Assembly: GCA_024180945.1 (NCBI GenBank)
Contig: JAKSGN010000003.1
Location: 2,604,001 to 2,668,000, forward strand
Source of the DNA: Macrophomina tecta
Taxonomy: Eukaryota; Ascomycota; Dothideomycetes; Botryosphaeriales; Botryosphaeriaceae
Length of the DNA stretch: 64,000 nucleotides
Direction: 5' to 3'
Position numbers and translations under genes: made by a program. The notes beneath the pieces were generated by a model. The model was not told where the DNA came from. It worked only from the letters and a program-made list of their open reading frames with translations, and made no database searches. This document shows positions 48,044 through 60,819 of this stretch, piece after piece (the stretch's first letter is position 1; every line of letters begins with the position of its first letter).

Positions 48044-50282
48044 ATGCGCTTCCTACGTTCATTCCTGTCGCTCGCTTTGGTCTCTACCGCCTTCGCCTCG
48101 CCACCTTCCAAGGACACCAGACCACCGGAAGAGGAGAAGCAGGCCACCGTTTTCAACGGCAAAGATGTGCCGCCGATGCTGCAGCTGAGCACCGAAAACA
48201 TCGACGATAAGATCGCCAAAGGCAACTGGTGTGTATCTCCTTCGCAACATTTCGCAGCGCCTCAGCTCACGTTATCACCAGGCTGGTAGAATTCTTCTCG
48301 CCCTACTGCCACCACTGCAAAGCATTCGCCCCGACATGGCAGACCCTCTACGAGTTCTACTACACCCAAGATCCGCTTCCTGGCTCCGACTCCAAAGACG
48401 GCGACCACCTTAATACCTTCTCGCGCTACTACGACTTCAACTTCGCACAGCTCGACTGTGTCGCTTTCAGCGACGGCTGCGCCGCCAAAGACATCCACTC
48501 GTTCCCCACGACTATACTGTTCAAGGACGGCAAGGAAGTCAAGAGACATGTTGGCTCCGATAAGCTCAAGTTCTTCTCTGACTGGATTGAGGAATCCCTT
48601 GAGACCATTAGGCCTGGTTCCCGGCCCAAGGATGGCCTGAAGCTGCCCGAAGTTGGCGCGAAGAGTGTGGAGTCCAACGCAAAACCCGACAAACCAGCCA
48701 ATAAGGACAAGAACCCCGCGGGTGGTGCTGCTGCTGCGAGCAAGCACAATGAAATTGCAACCAAGGCCACCGCCGCCGAGGGCACCAAGGAAACTGGCAC
48801 CAAGACGAAGCAGAAACCGACCCACAATCCACAGGGTACTTCTGTCCCGCTTACGGCTGAGAGCTTCCAGAAGCTGGTGACAATGTCGGAGGATCCGTGG
48901 TTCGTCAAGTTTTACGCACCTTGGTGCCACCATTGCCAAGCTATGCAGCCGAACTGGGCGGCTATGGCCCGTGAAATGAAGGGCAAGCTCAATGTTGGCG
49001 AGGTCAATTGCGATGTTGAGAAGAGGCTCTGCAAGGATGCGCACGTCAAGGGCTACCCGACCCTCCTCTTCTTCCGTGGAGGCGAGCGCGTTGAATACGA
49101 AGGTCTCCGCGGTGTTGGTGATCTGATCAACTACGCCAATGATGCGTACGAGAGCAGCGATGGCGTTCCAGACGTTGATGCTGCATCTTTTGCCGAACTG
49201 GAGAAGAAGGAAGATGTTATCTTCCTGTACAATTACGATCACGCCACTACGAGCGAGGATTTCATGGCTTTGGAGAGGCTGACTCTGAGCTTGATTGGAC
49301 ACGCCAGATTAGTCAAGACCAAGGACCCCAAGCTTCATGAGAGATTCAAGATCTCCACGTGGCCAAGGCTGCTCGCAAGCAGGGACGGCAAGCCTAGCTA
49401 CTACACTCCTATCTCGCCGAGGGATATGCGCGATTACAGGAAGGTCTTGGGCTGGATGAAGACCGTCTGGCTGCCTATTGTTCCGGAACTCACTTCGTCG
49501 AACGCACGCGAGATCATGGACGGAAAGCTTGTCGTTCTGGGCATCTTGAACAGGGAGAGGTCCGATGAATTTGAGAGCGCGAAGCGTGAGATCAAGAATG
49601 CCGCCATCGAATGGATGGACAAGCAGACCCAACAATTCCAGCTCGAGAGACAGGAACTGCGCGACGCCAAGCAACTCAGAATTGAAGAAGCAGAGGATCG
49701 AAACGACCAGCGCGCGCTTCGCGCTGCTAAAAGTATCCGTATCAACATGGATGAGATCGAGCGCAAGCAGGTTGCCTTTGCTTGGGTTGATGGTATCTTC
49801 TGGGAGCGCTGGATCAGGACTACCTACGGTATCGATGTCAAGGATGGCGAGAAAGTTGTTATTAACGATGAAGACGTAAGTTCAAGTTTGGTTCAAAGAC
49901 GGAACAACAGTCTAACTTTGTGCTTCAGAACCATCGCTACTGGGATCAAACCTCCACCGGAAACCCGATTATTCCTTCTCGCACATCAATCCTCGAAACC
50001 CTCTCCAAGGTTACCCGCGATCCACCAGCCCTTACTCCGAAGTCCACCATCGGCGCGATTTCAATGTTTTTCTTCACCATCAAACAGTTCTTGACTGGTC
50101 ACCCTTTCCTCTCCATCGGCATAATTCTGGGCGTTGTTCTTGCCGCTGCCTACTTTGGCCGCGGCAAATTCAGGCGCGGAAGGCCGTTCGGATCAGCCGG
50201 TGGCTTTTTCCAGTTGCCCTCAGGAAATGAGAAGGATGGTCTGTTGGGCGCAGTGAACGGAGGAGGAGCCAAGACCGACTGA
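48044..50282 (+). CDS. Membrane-anchored protein disulfide isomerase (thioredoxin domains, Eps1-like)
   Basis: It should form or rearrange disulfides in client proteins in the endoplasmic reticulum. Three exons, 48044-48228, 48282-49875 and 49929-50282 (53-bp introns; the second has a GTCTAAC branch site), give 710 aa. A signal peptide covers about residues 1-18. The first thioredoxin domain has Cys71-His-His-Cys74 (SPYCHHCKAF) and the second has Cys277-His-His-Cys280 (APWCHHCQAM), each with the cis-Pro block (SFPTTILF; GYPTLLFF). A Lys/Ala/Thr-rich linker separates them. A charged, probably coiled-coil segment is at about 520-570, and one transmembrane helix at about 654-670 leaves a short basic cytosolic tail. 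Length and plan are those of yeast Eps1, a membrane PDI. Confidence 0.9.
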
Positions 50283-51811
50283 TGGTCATCCTGCAATTAA
50301 TGCGAAGGAGAGGGGAGAGCGTGGGGTTTCAAGATGACCGAGAGCCCTGTAGCATATGTTTCGCGTTTCAGCTTTCGTCTAGTAGGGAAGGGTGGGAGGC
50401 ATCATCTGCTCAAGGACCTCGCCGGTTTTTGCGTTAGGCGTTTTGTTTGCTCATTGCAAGACTGGGATGTTCGTTGTCACGGAGCTTTCAATTTCTATCT
50501 TTGTTTGGGTCGTTTCCTATTAGATATCAGCATGAAAGCACAGTTCGTCATGAAGAGTAGTCATCCAGATACAGCAACGTGACCCTACTTTTACGCTGCG
50601 CAATGATTGGATCTCGCCTAGGTGGTCTAGTAACAATACAGTCATCTCGTCAGTTCTCAAGCCGGGTTAAAGCAGTGACAATTTCCTTCTCTGCATAGTT
50701 CTACGTTCATGGACTCTCTCACGCGATAGATTGAGCTCGCTGAGTGGTCTCTGAAAGCAATGATACGCGTCATTATCGAGCGGACAGACCTATGGTAACT
50801 CGTATTCAAATACTGTTGGAGTCCAAGGCTACTTCATCTCTTCGCGAGTACGTACCTGTTGCCCATATGCCAACGCTCGGAAGTTAAATCATTTGGCGCG
50901 GCAGCTCTATCTTACACAGAGTCAGTAAGCTCCACATTAATATGGCCCTTCTCTAGCCTGAGCAAGGGTGTGTAGATAGCCAAGAGAATGGTCAGGACTC
51001 GAAGCTTCCGCTAGTGATGTGGGCTACTCCACAGTTGGATCTGTAAGGCCCTGCGGGTATCTTCGGTCATCTGCCGCTTACTTGCCGGAGGGACGGGTGC
51101 GGGGAAGTGAAGATAGAAGATAGCATGATTTAGGCTTCCCGTCCGTCAATCCACGAGACCTCTTCCCAGGTATTCATTCCTCTACCGGCCACTGCCGTGC
51201 CTTACATATAAATCTTTTTTACCCCTCCTTGCGGCCGCCGTCATTTACCCCACAGCTGCTCCTGCGCGGAGCAGATCCGTCCTCTTTTCCTATTGTCCTT
51301 TTTTTTTTAAAAAAAAAAAAAAAAATCCCCCCTGCTGCCCGCTGCGGGGACGCTGGCTCCATTTCTTCTTCTGCACAGAGATCTCCATCTGATCAGCCCT
51401 GCTACGAGAGCGGGAACCATCTCCACAAAAATTAATCCTACGTGCTTCGAAGCGTGGAGCTTTTGCAGCCGCCTGCCGCCTGCCGCCTGCCGCTTACCGT
51501 GGGGACCGCAGCAAAGAAAACGTACATACATAAACGGACGTGTGTGGGTGGATTCCTTTTGCCTGTTGCGCGTGCGCTGTTCCTGCAGCTGCTGCGCGCG
51601 CGCGTGTGGACACTTGCATTCCTGCAGTTCCTCTCGGGAGGCAGACATACATACATCTTGCATGGACGCGATCAACCTCTACGCCTATCAGAACAAACCG
51701 CGCGCGACCACCAGCCTCGCCTCGACAGCGCACTCGACTCGACCCTCTGCCTTCTCGTCGTCGCCTTCCTGCTTTCGTCCCATCCGCATCGACGCCCGCA
51801 ACGACGCCACC
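50283..51811. other. Intergenic region upstream of the rhodanese phosphatase gene
   Basis: No gene is seen. A T-run followed by an A-run (about 51299-51325) can form an AT hairpin. The frames at 51,440-51,810 on both strands are inconsistent with one another and come from GC-rich leader sequence. Confidence 0.5.
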
Positions 51812-52432
51812 ATGTCGTCCCACACCGTCGCCTCGCTCAAGCGCATCGACCGCGACGCCCTGTACACCCTCCTCAAACGCACGCCCGCGACACCGCTCGC
51901 CTCTCCCTCCGCGCCCGCCCCGCCCACCACAACTCCCGCCGACGCCGACGCCGACGCCGCGGAAACCTCGTCGCCTCCTCCTGCTGGCACACCGTCCTCC
52001 GCCGTCGCCGTCATCGACGTGCGCGACTCGGACTTCTTCGGCGGCCACATCCGCGGCTGCACCAACGTGCCGACGCAGGCGCTGGATTACAAGCTGCCGG
52101 AGCTGGTGCGCCAGCTGCGCGGGGCGCGGACGGTGGTGTTCCATTGCGCGTTGAGCCAGCAGAGGGGGCCGAGCGCCGCGTTGAGGTATGTGAGGGAGAG
52201 GGCGAGGCTGTTGGGGGACGAGGACGAGACGGGGCAGGAGGTTTGCGTTTTGGAGGGCGGGTTTGTGAGGTGGCAGGAGAAGTGAGTGATTTTTCTTTTC
52301 GTTCTCACGCTTGGATGGAGGGGTGTTGGTGGTAGGTGGGGTTGTGGTGCTAATGTTTTGGCGCGCAGGTACGGTATGGACGAGACGGTGACGGAAGGGT
52401 ATAAGAAAGATATTTGGGAGTATGGGTATTGA
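51812..52432 (+). CDS. ych1: CDC25/Ych1-like rhodanese-domain phosphatase
   Basis: A small rhodanese-fold protein of the Ych1/Ibp1 (CDC25-like, also arsenate reductase-like) family. Two exons, 51812-52281 and 52369-52432 (87-bp intron), give 177 aa. The ATG in GCCACCATGTCG is an ideal start context; an upstream in-frame ATG at 51662 would add 50 low-complexity residues and is not favoured. Residues 22-65 are a Pro/Ala/Asp-rich insertion. The fold shows VIDVRDSDFFGGHIRG and, later, CVLEGGFVRWQ. The active-site loop is HCALSQQRGP with Cys112 as nucleophile and Arg118, fitting the C-x5-R signature. The tail YKKDIWEYGY is encoded by the short second exon. Confidence 0.9.
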
Positions 52433-54684
52433 GACGGCCTGACGCCTGATGGATCAATAACGAAGGGTCTAGGGGATCGTACTGGACGCGTGTGAGGAGG
52501 GCGATGGGAGGGCCTCGTAGGAAGGATTGATAGCAGGGGAAGTCGTGCACGGTCGAAGGTCGCAGTGGGCGTTGTTGTAGGGAGGGTTCTGCGATTCCGC
52601 CAGGCGACAATTCTACTGGGTACGTGATATTACGGCTATCACGCAGCGACCTTTGGACAGTGGAGTTGTTGTCGCCTCTGTCCGAGTTGTAAGCACGCGT
52701 ATGGAGCTCCGATCTCAGTTCACTACGAATCTTCAGGAGCTCGCAGCATACAGCGCGTCAACTTCAGCTATCACGCGCCACTATTTCCAATGGCCTTGAT
52801 TATGGGGAAGTCTATGACAGTCATCGGCCTATCGTGGTTCAACGAGGATTCGTAGACACTTCGACGCGCCCTTGCTCCAGGCCTACGGCGCGTTCCCAGC
52901 GCGACAGTTCATCAGCTACCACAAACCCATAGCACTGCCAATTCAACACAAGACATTTCTAAGCTACCACAAGAACTGGTATGCCCCATGTCTGCCTCGA
53001 GACATATCTTCCGCTTCTTGTCTACCGACAGCTGTTTCCGAAGGTTCTATTTTTGCCCGGACAACACGAACCCCTCAATTCGGATACGGACATGGCTTGA
53101 AATTGATACACTAGCTGCAGTTTCAACGCTCAGCAACGAGTCTTGATAAGGCTACAATGACAATAGCGGAGGATGATGGAGAGTTGCCAAGCGCATGAAA
53201 TGGCTTCCACCCGACGACTTCTGCGCGTCTCAATAACGGCGCGTGCAGCTCGCGGACCGGCCGCGTCGGGTTGACCTCCAGTCTCGATACAGCGCAAAAC
53301 AGAATAAGTTTCAGCAGCGGTACGCAAGCCACAATCGCGCTGGCGATATCAACACGCAGGCCTGAAGAAACTGAGATTGTTTTGCGCAGCCTGGGCAGGA
53401 GTCGACAACTGCCGCTCGCCGCCGCAGGTCTCGCCTCGATATCCACGACATCCAGCAGCCAGGCGCAACAGCTGCTGCCTCCGATCAGGCAGGCTCGAAA
53501 CTCGCCGAGCATTTCCAATCCCGCACCGGTGACAGCCATGAATGCGCCGCAGACGCGGCTAAACCTACCTATGCTACCCAATGCCATTACCAAGCTGGCA
53601 AAGGATTGCAAACGAATGTCGCATCATGGACACGACACACGTCCCAAGCTCCCTTGCTCACAGCTCCGATGGCGGTCACTCGGCGGCACCTGCTTGCTAC
53701 CTGCCGACTAGCTAGCTGGCTTGCGTGCATCTATGGCGAACAACAAGCCAGCATGTGGCACCCATTGGACGGGGGCGAACGACCGCTCATCTGCTCATCC
53801 AGGCTCCTCTTCGCGAGAATCCCCCCGTCGCGAACCCTGGACGCCGGACCCTGTCTAGCACACGGCCACGTCGATGGTCGGTCGGGGCGTTTGAGTCGGG
53901 CACAAGGCGCGCGAACGCCTGTTTTCCCGCTGCGGATATGTGTTGTGTTGTGCAGTCTGCTATGTGCGGGCGGCCCTTCATTGCCCTGCATTAGCCAACT
54001 CGGCCTTACCCTGTCTGGCTGTGACCGGCCGCCACGCCAGCTCGGTGCTTTTCTTTTCTGCTTTTGCTCTCGCCTGTCCGCGGCCAGGAAATTCCTTCCA
54101 TCTGTTGGCCCTTCTTTCTTCACACGCATGTCCCAATCCAGGCAGCGCATCTCGCGGAACCGGGTAGGCGGTGGCTCGCGTCGCACGAGATCTGTCTGGT
54201 GCGGGTCCGCATCATCCTGCGCGCGCGCTTCCTACGTATCGGATGGTCCGTGGTGGGACATGGGATGGGCGGTGTCCGAGTGATCAAGCTTTTTTTTTCT
54301 GCTTTGGTGTGCTTTATTCCCAGCACCGTTTCGTCTATCACATTTTTTTTTTTTTTTTTTGGACTGCTCCTTCGTCTTGTCTCAGCCGGTCAAGGCAAGG
54401 CAGGGCAGGGCGCGTGCCGCACCTGCTGGCCCTGTGCCTTGCGCCCAGAGCCAACGAAACGCGGGAGCGGTGCGCTGGAACAGTGTGAAGCGAGAAGCAT
54501 GGCGCGCTTGGTGCGGATAGAGTCGGAGATGCCGGGGGTAGTGTTGGTCGGTTGGTTGGCGTGTGCGCGATGTGGCACATCTGGAGCCGACGAACCATGC
54601 TGGTCCATGGGCTGACGATGCCCTGGAGATTGCGGATGCGGGAATCGGAGGGGGGTCGGGAGGGGTATGGGTTCTGGCAAGGCC

Positions 54685-54724
<40 letters not shown>

Positions 54725-57523
54725 ATGTGTGTGTTTCTCTCTCCGTCTCTCTGTGCTGTGTCGGGAGCGTTGCCCGTTTGAGGATGAGCGCGCTTCAACC
54801 GGGACCCTTAGCTGGACCTTGCTCTTGCAGACAGCTGCTGCAGGCGAGAAGGGGCGAGCCGCGGCGAGTATCGCCGGCGGGAAGCCGAGAGGAGCGTCGC
54901 CCGTTCGCCACGTCGTCCGCCGTCCAGGCTCTTTTTGGGTAATGGGATTGTGTAGGGCAGCTTGGCGCATGTCCGCGCTGGCCAGCATTGCAAGCGAGGG
55001 GGAGGAGGGCAGCCAACAAGAGGCGCGCGTGGGAATTACATAACGGGTATTAGAATGGCGTGAGCGCGCGGGCTCGGGCGAGAGGGCAATTCTAGAATCT
55101 GGCTCGTCGACGACGATAGGGAATAAGAAAGGTTGATGGACGTGATGGGCGGGATGGGCGCTGATGGGCCGCGAAAGAGCTAGGAAGGAAAGGCTCGTGT
55201 GATGTGGTAGCACAAAGACGGCCGGCATTATAGCTGATCACCCAACGCACGACGACCAAACGGGAGCAGGCTGGCCCTCCGGTCACAGACAGCAGCAGAG
55301 TGCGAGGCTTGACGTCTGGTGGACGGCGGCCGACGGAAGCCCGCAGGCGCCATCCACGTATGCAGGCTGCTCCCTGGATGCTTGTCGGCGCAGCTTATTG
55401 TTCGCAGCATTCCGCCGCTTGGCCTGCGCGAGCCGACGTCACTGCAAGCTCGCTCGGCGGATCGTCATTGGCGGTCTGATGAGACAGGCCCGAGAGTTCT
55501 CAGGCGGGAAGGGTCTCTAGACCTCTCTCTCTCCCTCTCCCAGGCACGCGGAACACGTGTGCGGAGCCACGAGTCGAGGCGCCGCATTGAGACGACCGGG
55601 CGCGCGGCAGCAGCAGTTCCCCAGCGGCCGGGCGGCAGAGGGCCTTGGGCCTCGCCTGCTGGCCTGCACTGGAGTCGGTGTTTCCACGTGCAGGCGGGGG
55701 CGCGCGAAGAAGGTTGCGGATGGGAAGTGGCCTCTCCCGCCTGCACAGAGCTTGCCTGGAGGAAGGGATGGCATGGATGGGCGCGTTGGCCGTTGGCGCA
55801 CGGGCGCGAACGAGGATTCCTTGCCGGCATCCGACGCGACAGGGGAGCAGCGTCGAGCTCGGTGAACTTTCCGTGTTTCTCTCGCGACGTTACGCCCGCG
55901 GCTGAGCTACTGGGCGGTTGATGTTCGGCGCGCCTGTCGCAGCGTCGCAATCACGGCGCGCGAGGCCAATATCCGGCGGCCGCGCGCGGCGCCCGCCGAC
56001 GCACGGAGAGGTTCGTCCGCTGGCGACGGTCGCGTCGGAGATAAATGCGCGTGCAGGAGGCGCCTTGCCCGTTGCGGCCGGACGGCACCCTGCCTGCTGC
56101 TGCTCGGCCTGCCGGTCGACGAAGCGTCGGGCGAGGCGCTTGGCGATGGCGATGGTGGCGGCGTCACAATCGATAAGCCGGATGGCCGTTCAACAAAAAA
56201 AAAAAAAAAAGGTTCATCGGGACAGCGCTGGGGGCGACGGCGGCGAGGGCAGCGGCTGCGCAGCTTGGCCGCGCTGCGCCTTGGCTGCCCTGGGCGGTGC
56301 TGGCGCTGCTGGTTGGCCCGGATCGGCAGCCACGTCCCGAGGCGTGCATGAGCGCTGCTGCACGGGTGCCTGAGGCAGCGCGCCCGACGAGCAAGTAGCC
56401 GCCCGCCTGGGTCCGTGTGTGCAGCAGCCAAGGGCCCCAAGCTGCTGCACAGCATGCGCGCGCGGCGTGAATAAAACGCTCGCTGCACGGCGATCACGTG
56501 GCGGTCAGTTGTGATTGATTCGAGCGCGCTCGTTTACTGCGTGCGGTGGTATTTTGCGCGGACGACGCGCCTCACCAGTTCCACCGTCGCCCGCATCTCA
56601 CATCGCATCTCTCTTCAGATCCAGCGCCGCCCCTGCTCCGAGCACGCCCGCCCGCACGCCCCATCCAGCATCCCAGCCCGCCGCACCAGGGCTCCCTGAT
56701 CTCGAGAGGCCTTCCCGCCGCGGCACTTCGACGCGGACTCGGCGGCACACCTTAGCCTAGCGCAATCGGCGGGAGGACGTCACCCAGACCAACGCGGACG
56801 CTGCTGCAATCCTTTTTCGCCCTCGCCCACGCTGCAGAGCTCCCCATTTTCCTTCCTCCGGCGCAAGCACGTCTCCATCGACCCCCCCCCCAAAGCCCGC
56901 AGTTTCCGGCTCCACCCACCAAGACCCCTCGCCTTCCCCTCCGCCCACGAGCTCCCCAGCGCCAGCTCACCTCGCTCCACTTTCTGCCGGCGGCTGAGGC
57001 TGAGGCTGAGAGAGGCTCTTCGGAAGTGGGTCCTTGATCTGCACGCAATCCCTTCCCGTAGGCGTTGAACCATAACGCCCGCAGAGCCAGCAGACCCGTC
57101 GCGCCCGCGACACGAACCAGGCCAGACCAGCGAGAGCCGCCTGCTGCGTGGTTGTGCTGCCCTGCCGGGTGTGTCTCCTGCTGCCCGCTGCCGCCTCCGC
57201 GCCTTAGCTCGCCAAATCCGACTCCGAAAATTTCTCTCGGCCTGCGCGCCGAGCGAGTATCATCCCACCTCGACACGTCCCGCGCCCAGCGCAAAACCGA
57301 AACCCCCACCATCTTCCCGCGCGCTGCTCTTCCACCATCTCCACCATCCGCGCCTCCCAACCTCACTTCTCATTTCCAACGCGCCCTCCCGCTGCACCTC
57401 GTCTGAGCTCGATCGACGCCGAGCTGCAATTTTCCCTCCGCCCCCCCGACGGATGTGGACTGAGGGTCAGACTCCGATAGTGCGCAACTCGTCGACGACG
57501 ACTCGTCCTTGATCCACCATATC
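52433..57523. other. Long region without a recognisable gene, upstream of the C2H2 factor
   Basis: Five kb without a supported gene. GC content rises from left to right; frames are numerous on both strands from about 53,100 but mutually inconsistent. A minus-strand frame at 53123-53611 has a faintly ankyrin-like segment (VGWKPFHALG) but no repeat that I would defend. Simple tracts are poly-T at about 54343-54360, CT/GT repeats at 54685-54735 and poly-A at about 56195-56211. From about 56,550 the plus strand is pyrimidine-rich, as for a leader. It could hold a large promoter, a long 5' UTR with introns or non-coding RNA. Confidence 0.45.
54685..54735 (+). repeat. (CT)n(GT)n microsatellite
   Basis: Thirteen CT units run directly into a GT tract interrupted by one TATG. 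The sequence is polypyrimidine followed by potential Z-DNA. Confidence 0.9.
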
Positions 57524-60500
57524 ATGGACGATCCCTTTCACTCAACCGCCAGCTATCTGCATGGAATTCCAACGCCGTCTGGGACGCACTCCCAGCCGTT
57601 GACTCCGCACCAGTCCGCCACCCTGCCGCCCCAGCGTTTCCGCGCGCAGTCGGCTTCCACGCACCAGCTCCCCCCACTGCCTCCACTCGGCAACGCGACC
57701 CAGTTCTCCACAAACACCTACGGGAGTGCGCCCCAGACTCCGCTGACTCCGCAGACCCCAGCGACGTCAGCCCCGTCCCTGGCGCACAACCGCTCGCTGC
57801 CGACCATTGCGCCTCACCCCCCGTTGCACACCAGCACCTCGAGCTCCTACTTCCTGCCGCACTCGACCGCCCTGTCGAACGGCCAGACCCTGGGAGGCAT
57901 CTCCTCGAGTGCTCACCCGTCCAATCCGCATGCCATTGCTCCGTCGAGCATGACGGCCTCGCTGCAGGACATCCGCCCCATGCCCACCGGCGGCATGGGC
58001 TTGGCGTACAACTCGTCGCACCTTCTCTCGCAGCCGCCGATTTTGCCCAACCAGGAACCCGAGCCGATCCACGTCGTTGGTCAGCAGGGTCGGCGCGGCG
58101 TTCTGCCTACCGCCAACGGTCGGCCGGCTCCTGGTAGCGCTAAGGCGACCCAGAACCTGACCAAGAACGCCGACAACAAGTACGAGTGCCCGCACTGCAA
58201 CAAGACATATCTCCATCTCAAGCATCTCAAGCGTCATCTTCTGCGCCGTAAGTATCAGCTCGTTGCTCCAAATCCACTACTGCTAACCTGTCGGAAGACA
58301 CTGGCGAGCGGCCTTATCAATGCCACCTTTGCAAGGACACGTTCTCGCGAAGCGACATTCTCAAGCGCCACTTCCAGAAATGTTCGATTCGTCGTGGAAA
58401 CCCCACCGGGCAGAACCACCTGGCGAACTCTCAGGCTCACCTGAGGAAGAATCGTTCGGCTCAGGGGTCAGGTGATTACAGTCATCTCACTGCCGTGAAC
58501 GCGCCCCCGCCGGCATATTCGAACGGCGGCTACACAAACAGCATGGTCGGTAACTCGGCTTTCAACACCGATTCCCCGGGAAGCTATGCCGAAAGCTTAC
58601 CCTCCATGTCGGCTCGCACCTCGCGTGCAAACAGCCTGATGCAGCCCCAGACCAACGGCGTCAACGGCGTCAATGGCTTGCATGCCGACCATGGGCGCAG
58701 GAGTGTCTCTCACCTCGACCTGGTCACCAACCATAACCGCATGAGCTACGACGCCAATGCTCACGACTTCAGGGCGAACAACAACGTGCCGGGCACGCTC
58801 GCTGGGCAGATGCCTGGCTACACGATGAACCACTCCGATCAGCTTAACCACCAGTTCAGCAACTACCAGGCTGTGTCTGGAGCTAACATGCATTCAAATC
58901 TGGCAATGAAGGCTGACGACAACAACACAGCCATGTTCAACCGCAACGGCATGACTGACATGAACAACACTCAGAACGGCCAGGGAAACGGCATGGGTTG
59001 GGATAATCCTTACCAGCAAAATGGACAACAGGACGCATTCGGCATCCCGACCAGCATCGCACAGGATCCTGTTGCTATAAAAGCCGAGACAGATCTGAAC
59101 AACAACAGCAACACTTTCAACCACGGCTCCGGTGAAGCCACGCCGGACGGCATGTTCAGCAACCTTTATTCCAGTGCGTCGGCTTTCCCCAACACAGAAA
59201 CCGTGTTTGAATCTTGGGACTTGAGCTCTTCTGATCCTCTGCAGAATAAGGCTGAAGCTTTGATTGCTTTCTGCTTCCCCGGCGGGACGACCCTCCTTCA
59301 ACCGAACGAGGTACAAGCACTCGACGTCCTGAGGAAAGCCTCATCGCTGGAGAACATGAAGTCCTTTTTGGAAGGGTTCAAGAACTTCCAGGAACATTGG
59401 CCGATCATTCATATGCCGACTTTCAACCCGGTCGAGGCCAACAATGGTCTTCTTTCTACTATCATTTGCATTGGCGCGGTTTACTCAACGGAACAAAATA
59501 TTTTGCAGGTTAGGGCGCTCATGGAGTTGGTCAAGTCTGCCATTCAAAGAACCTTCCGCATCTGGAGCCTCGTCAACGGCCCAAACCAAAACGCCTCCCC
59601 TACCCCGAACGCGGCAGTCGATACCGAGGAGCTGCAGACATTGGTGTTGCTCACAATGGCCTTTTTGTGGCATGGCAACCAGGAACAACGACAGGAGGCT
59701 AGGGAGGAATTCCCCAAGGTGGAGCTCGCAATGCGGCAGCTCGAACTGCTCAACCCCATCAAGCAAGGTCAAGAAGGGTTCAGCATCCTGCACCACGTCG
59801 GTGCGGATGCTGAGCCTGGCCATTTCCAGCAGTGGGCTTGGGAGAGTTGGGTCCTGCAGGAGAAGAGGTCGAGAGTCATGTACATGGCCTTCCTCATTGA
59901 TGCTGCACTGGTGATGTTCTGCAATGCTCGCGCGCAGTTCGACGTCTTCGAGATTCGTCTGCCATTACCCGCTGATGATGCAGCTTGGGACGCTCGAAAT
60001 GCGAACGAATGTGCGGATGCATTGGGCCTTCATGGCAGCGCTATTCAAGAAAAGCGGAATGTCACTGGAAGCCGCCAGTTCAAGCAACACAACATTGGCG
60101 AGGTCCTGCGGATATTGGTGCAGTCCAACAGCGAGCTGCCTCCTCGTTCGACAAACATCTATTCCAAGTTTATCCTTATCCACGCTCTTCACGTCCACAT
60201 GTGGAGCGTGCTTCGCCAGGCGGCCCAATATGCATCTATCCCAACGCCGACCAGCTTGGCGAACGGACTCTCTTCCAGTGGATCTAGCACTCCATCATCA
60301 CAACCTGAGTGGGGCGGTTTGGACTCTTCCGGAAGCAATAGCGCCAATACTAGCGGCTCAGTTACCCCAGTCGATAGCATGGCAGCTCAGAACGCGCAAC
60401 AAGCTCTCAAGATCGTTAGCAACGCACTCGAGAAGTGGAAGCGTAGCTGGGATACCGACATGGAAATCCAATACGGTCCAACAGCGCCGCCACGACGCGG

Positions 60501-60819
60501 CTACTGCAGAGACGGCATTCACTACTACTGGCTCGCAAACACCATTCTACGACGCCGCAGCAACGACTGGCTGAAGATGAACGCGGACCAGCGCTTCCAG
60601 CACACTATTCATGTCCTCAAGCAAATCAAGAACTGGGTGTATTCTGAGCAGAACAAGGCCGGCCAGGAGCCAGGCGCGGTCAGTGAAATGGACAACAACT
60701 ATGCCCTCGAGGATCTCTTATCGGACATGAAGCTCTTGTTTGCGCCTGTCGACAAGCAGGCCACGATGTCTCCTCAGAGGATATCCAACGGTGCAGCACC
60801 GAGCCGTGCTAGCTTCTGA
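57524..60819 (+). CDS. C2H2 zinc-finger transcription factor with fungal regulatory domain
   Basis: A nuclear DNA-binding protein; the targets are unknown. Two exons, 57524-58247 and 58298-60819 (50-bp intron with TGCTAAC branch site), give 1081 aa. Residues 1-215 are Ser/Pro/Thr-rich with TPLTPQTP-type repeats. Two fingers follow at about 222-272: YECPHCNKTYLHLKHLKRHLLRH (split here: Cys2 at the start, His2 at the end), a TGERPY linker, and a second finger CHLC...HFQKC in which the last ligand is Cys (C2HC). The intron splits the final His codon of finger one, and the join restores it. An Asn-rich stretch lies near 300-480. The block QEHWPIIHMPTFNPVEANNG to about residue 900 resembles the fungal-specific transcription factor domain. 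The start is the ATG at 57524 in MDDPFHSTAS. Confidence 0.88.

Noticed and set aside
51494..52144. 216-codon frame on the minus strand
   Set aside because: It is antisense to the Ych1-like gene and low in complexity (Gly/Arg/Val-rich).
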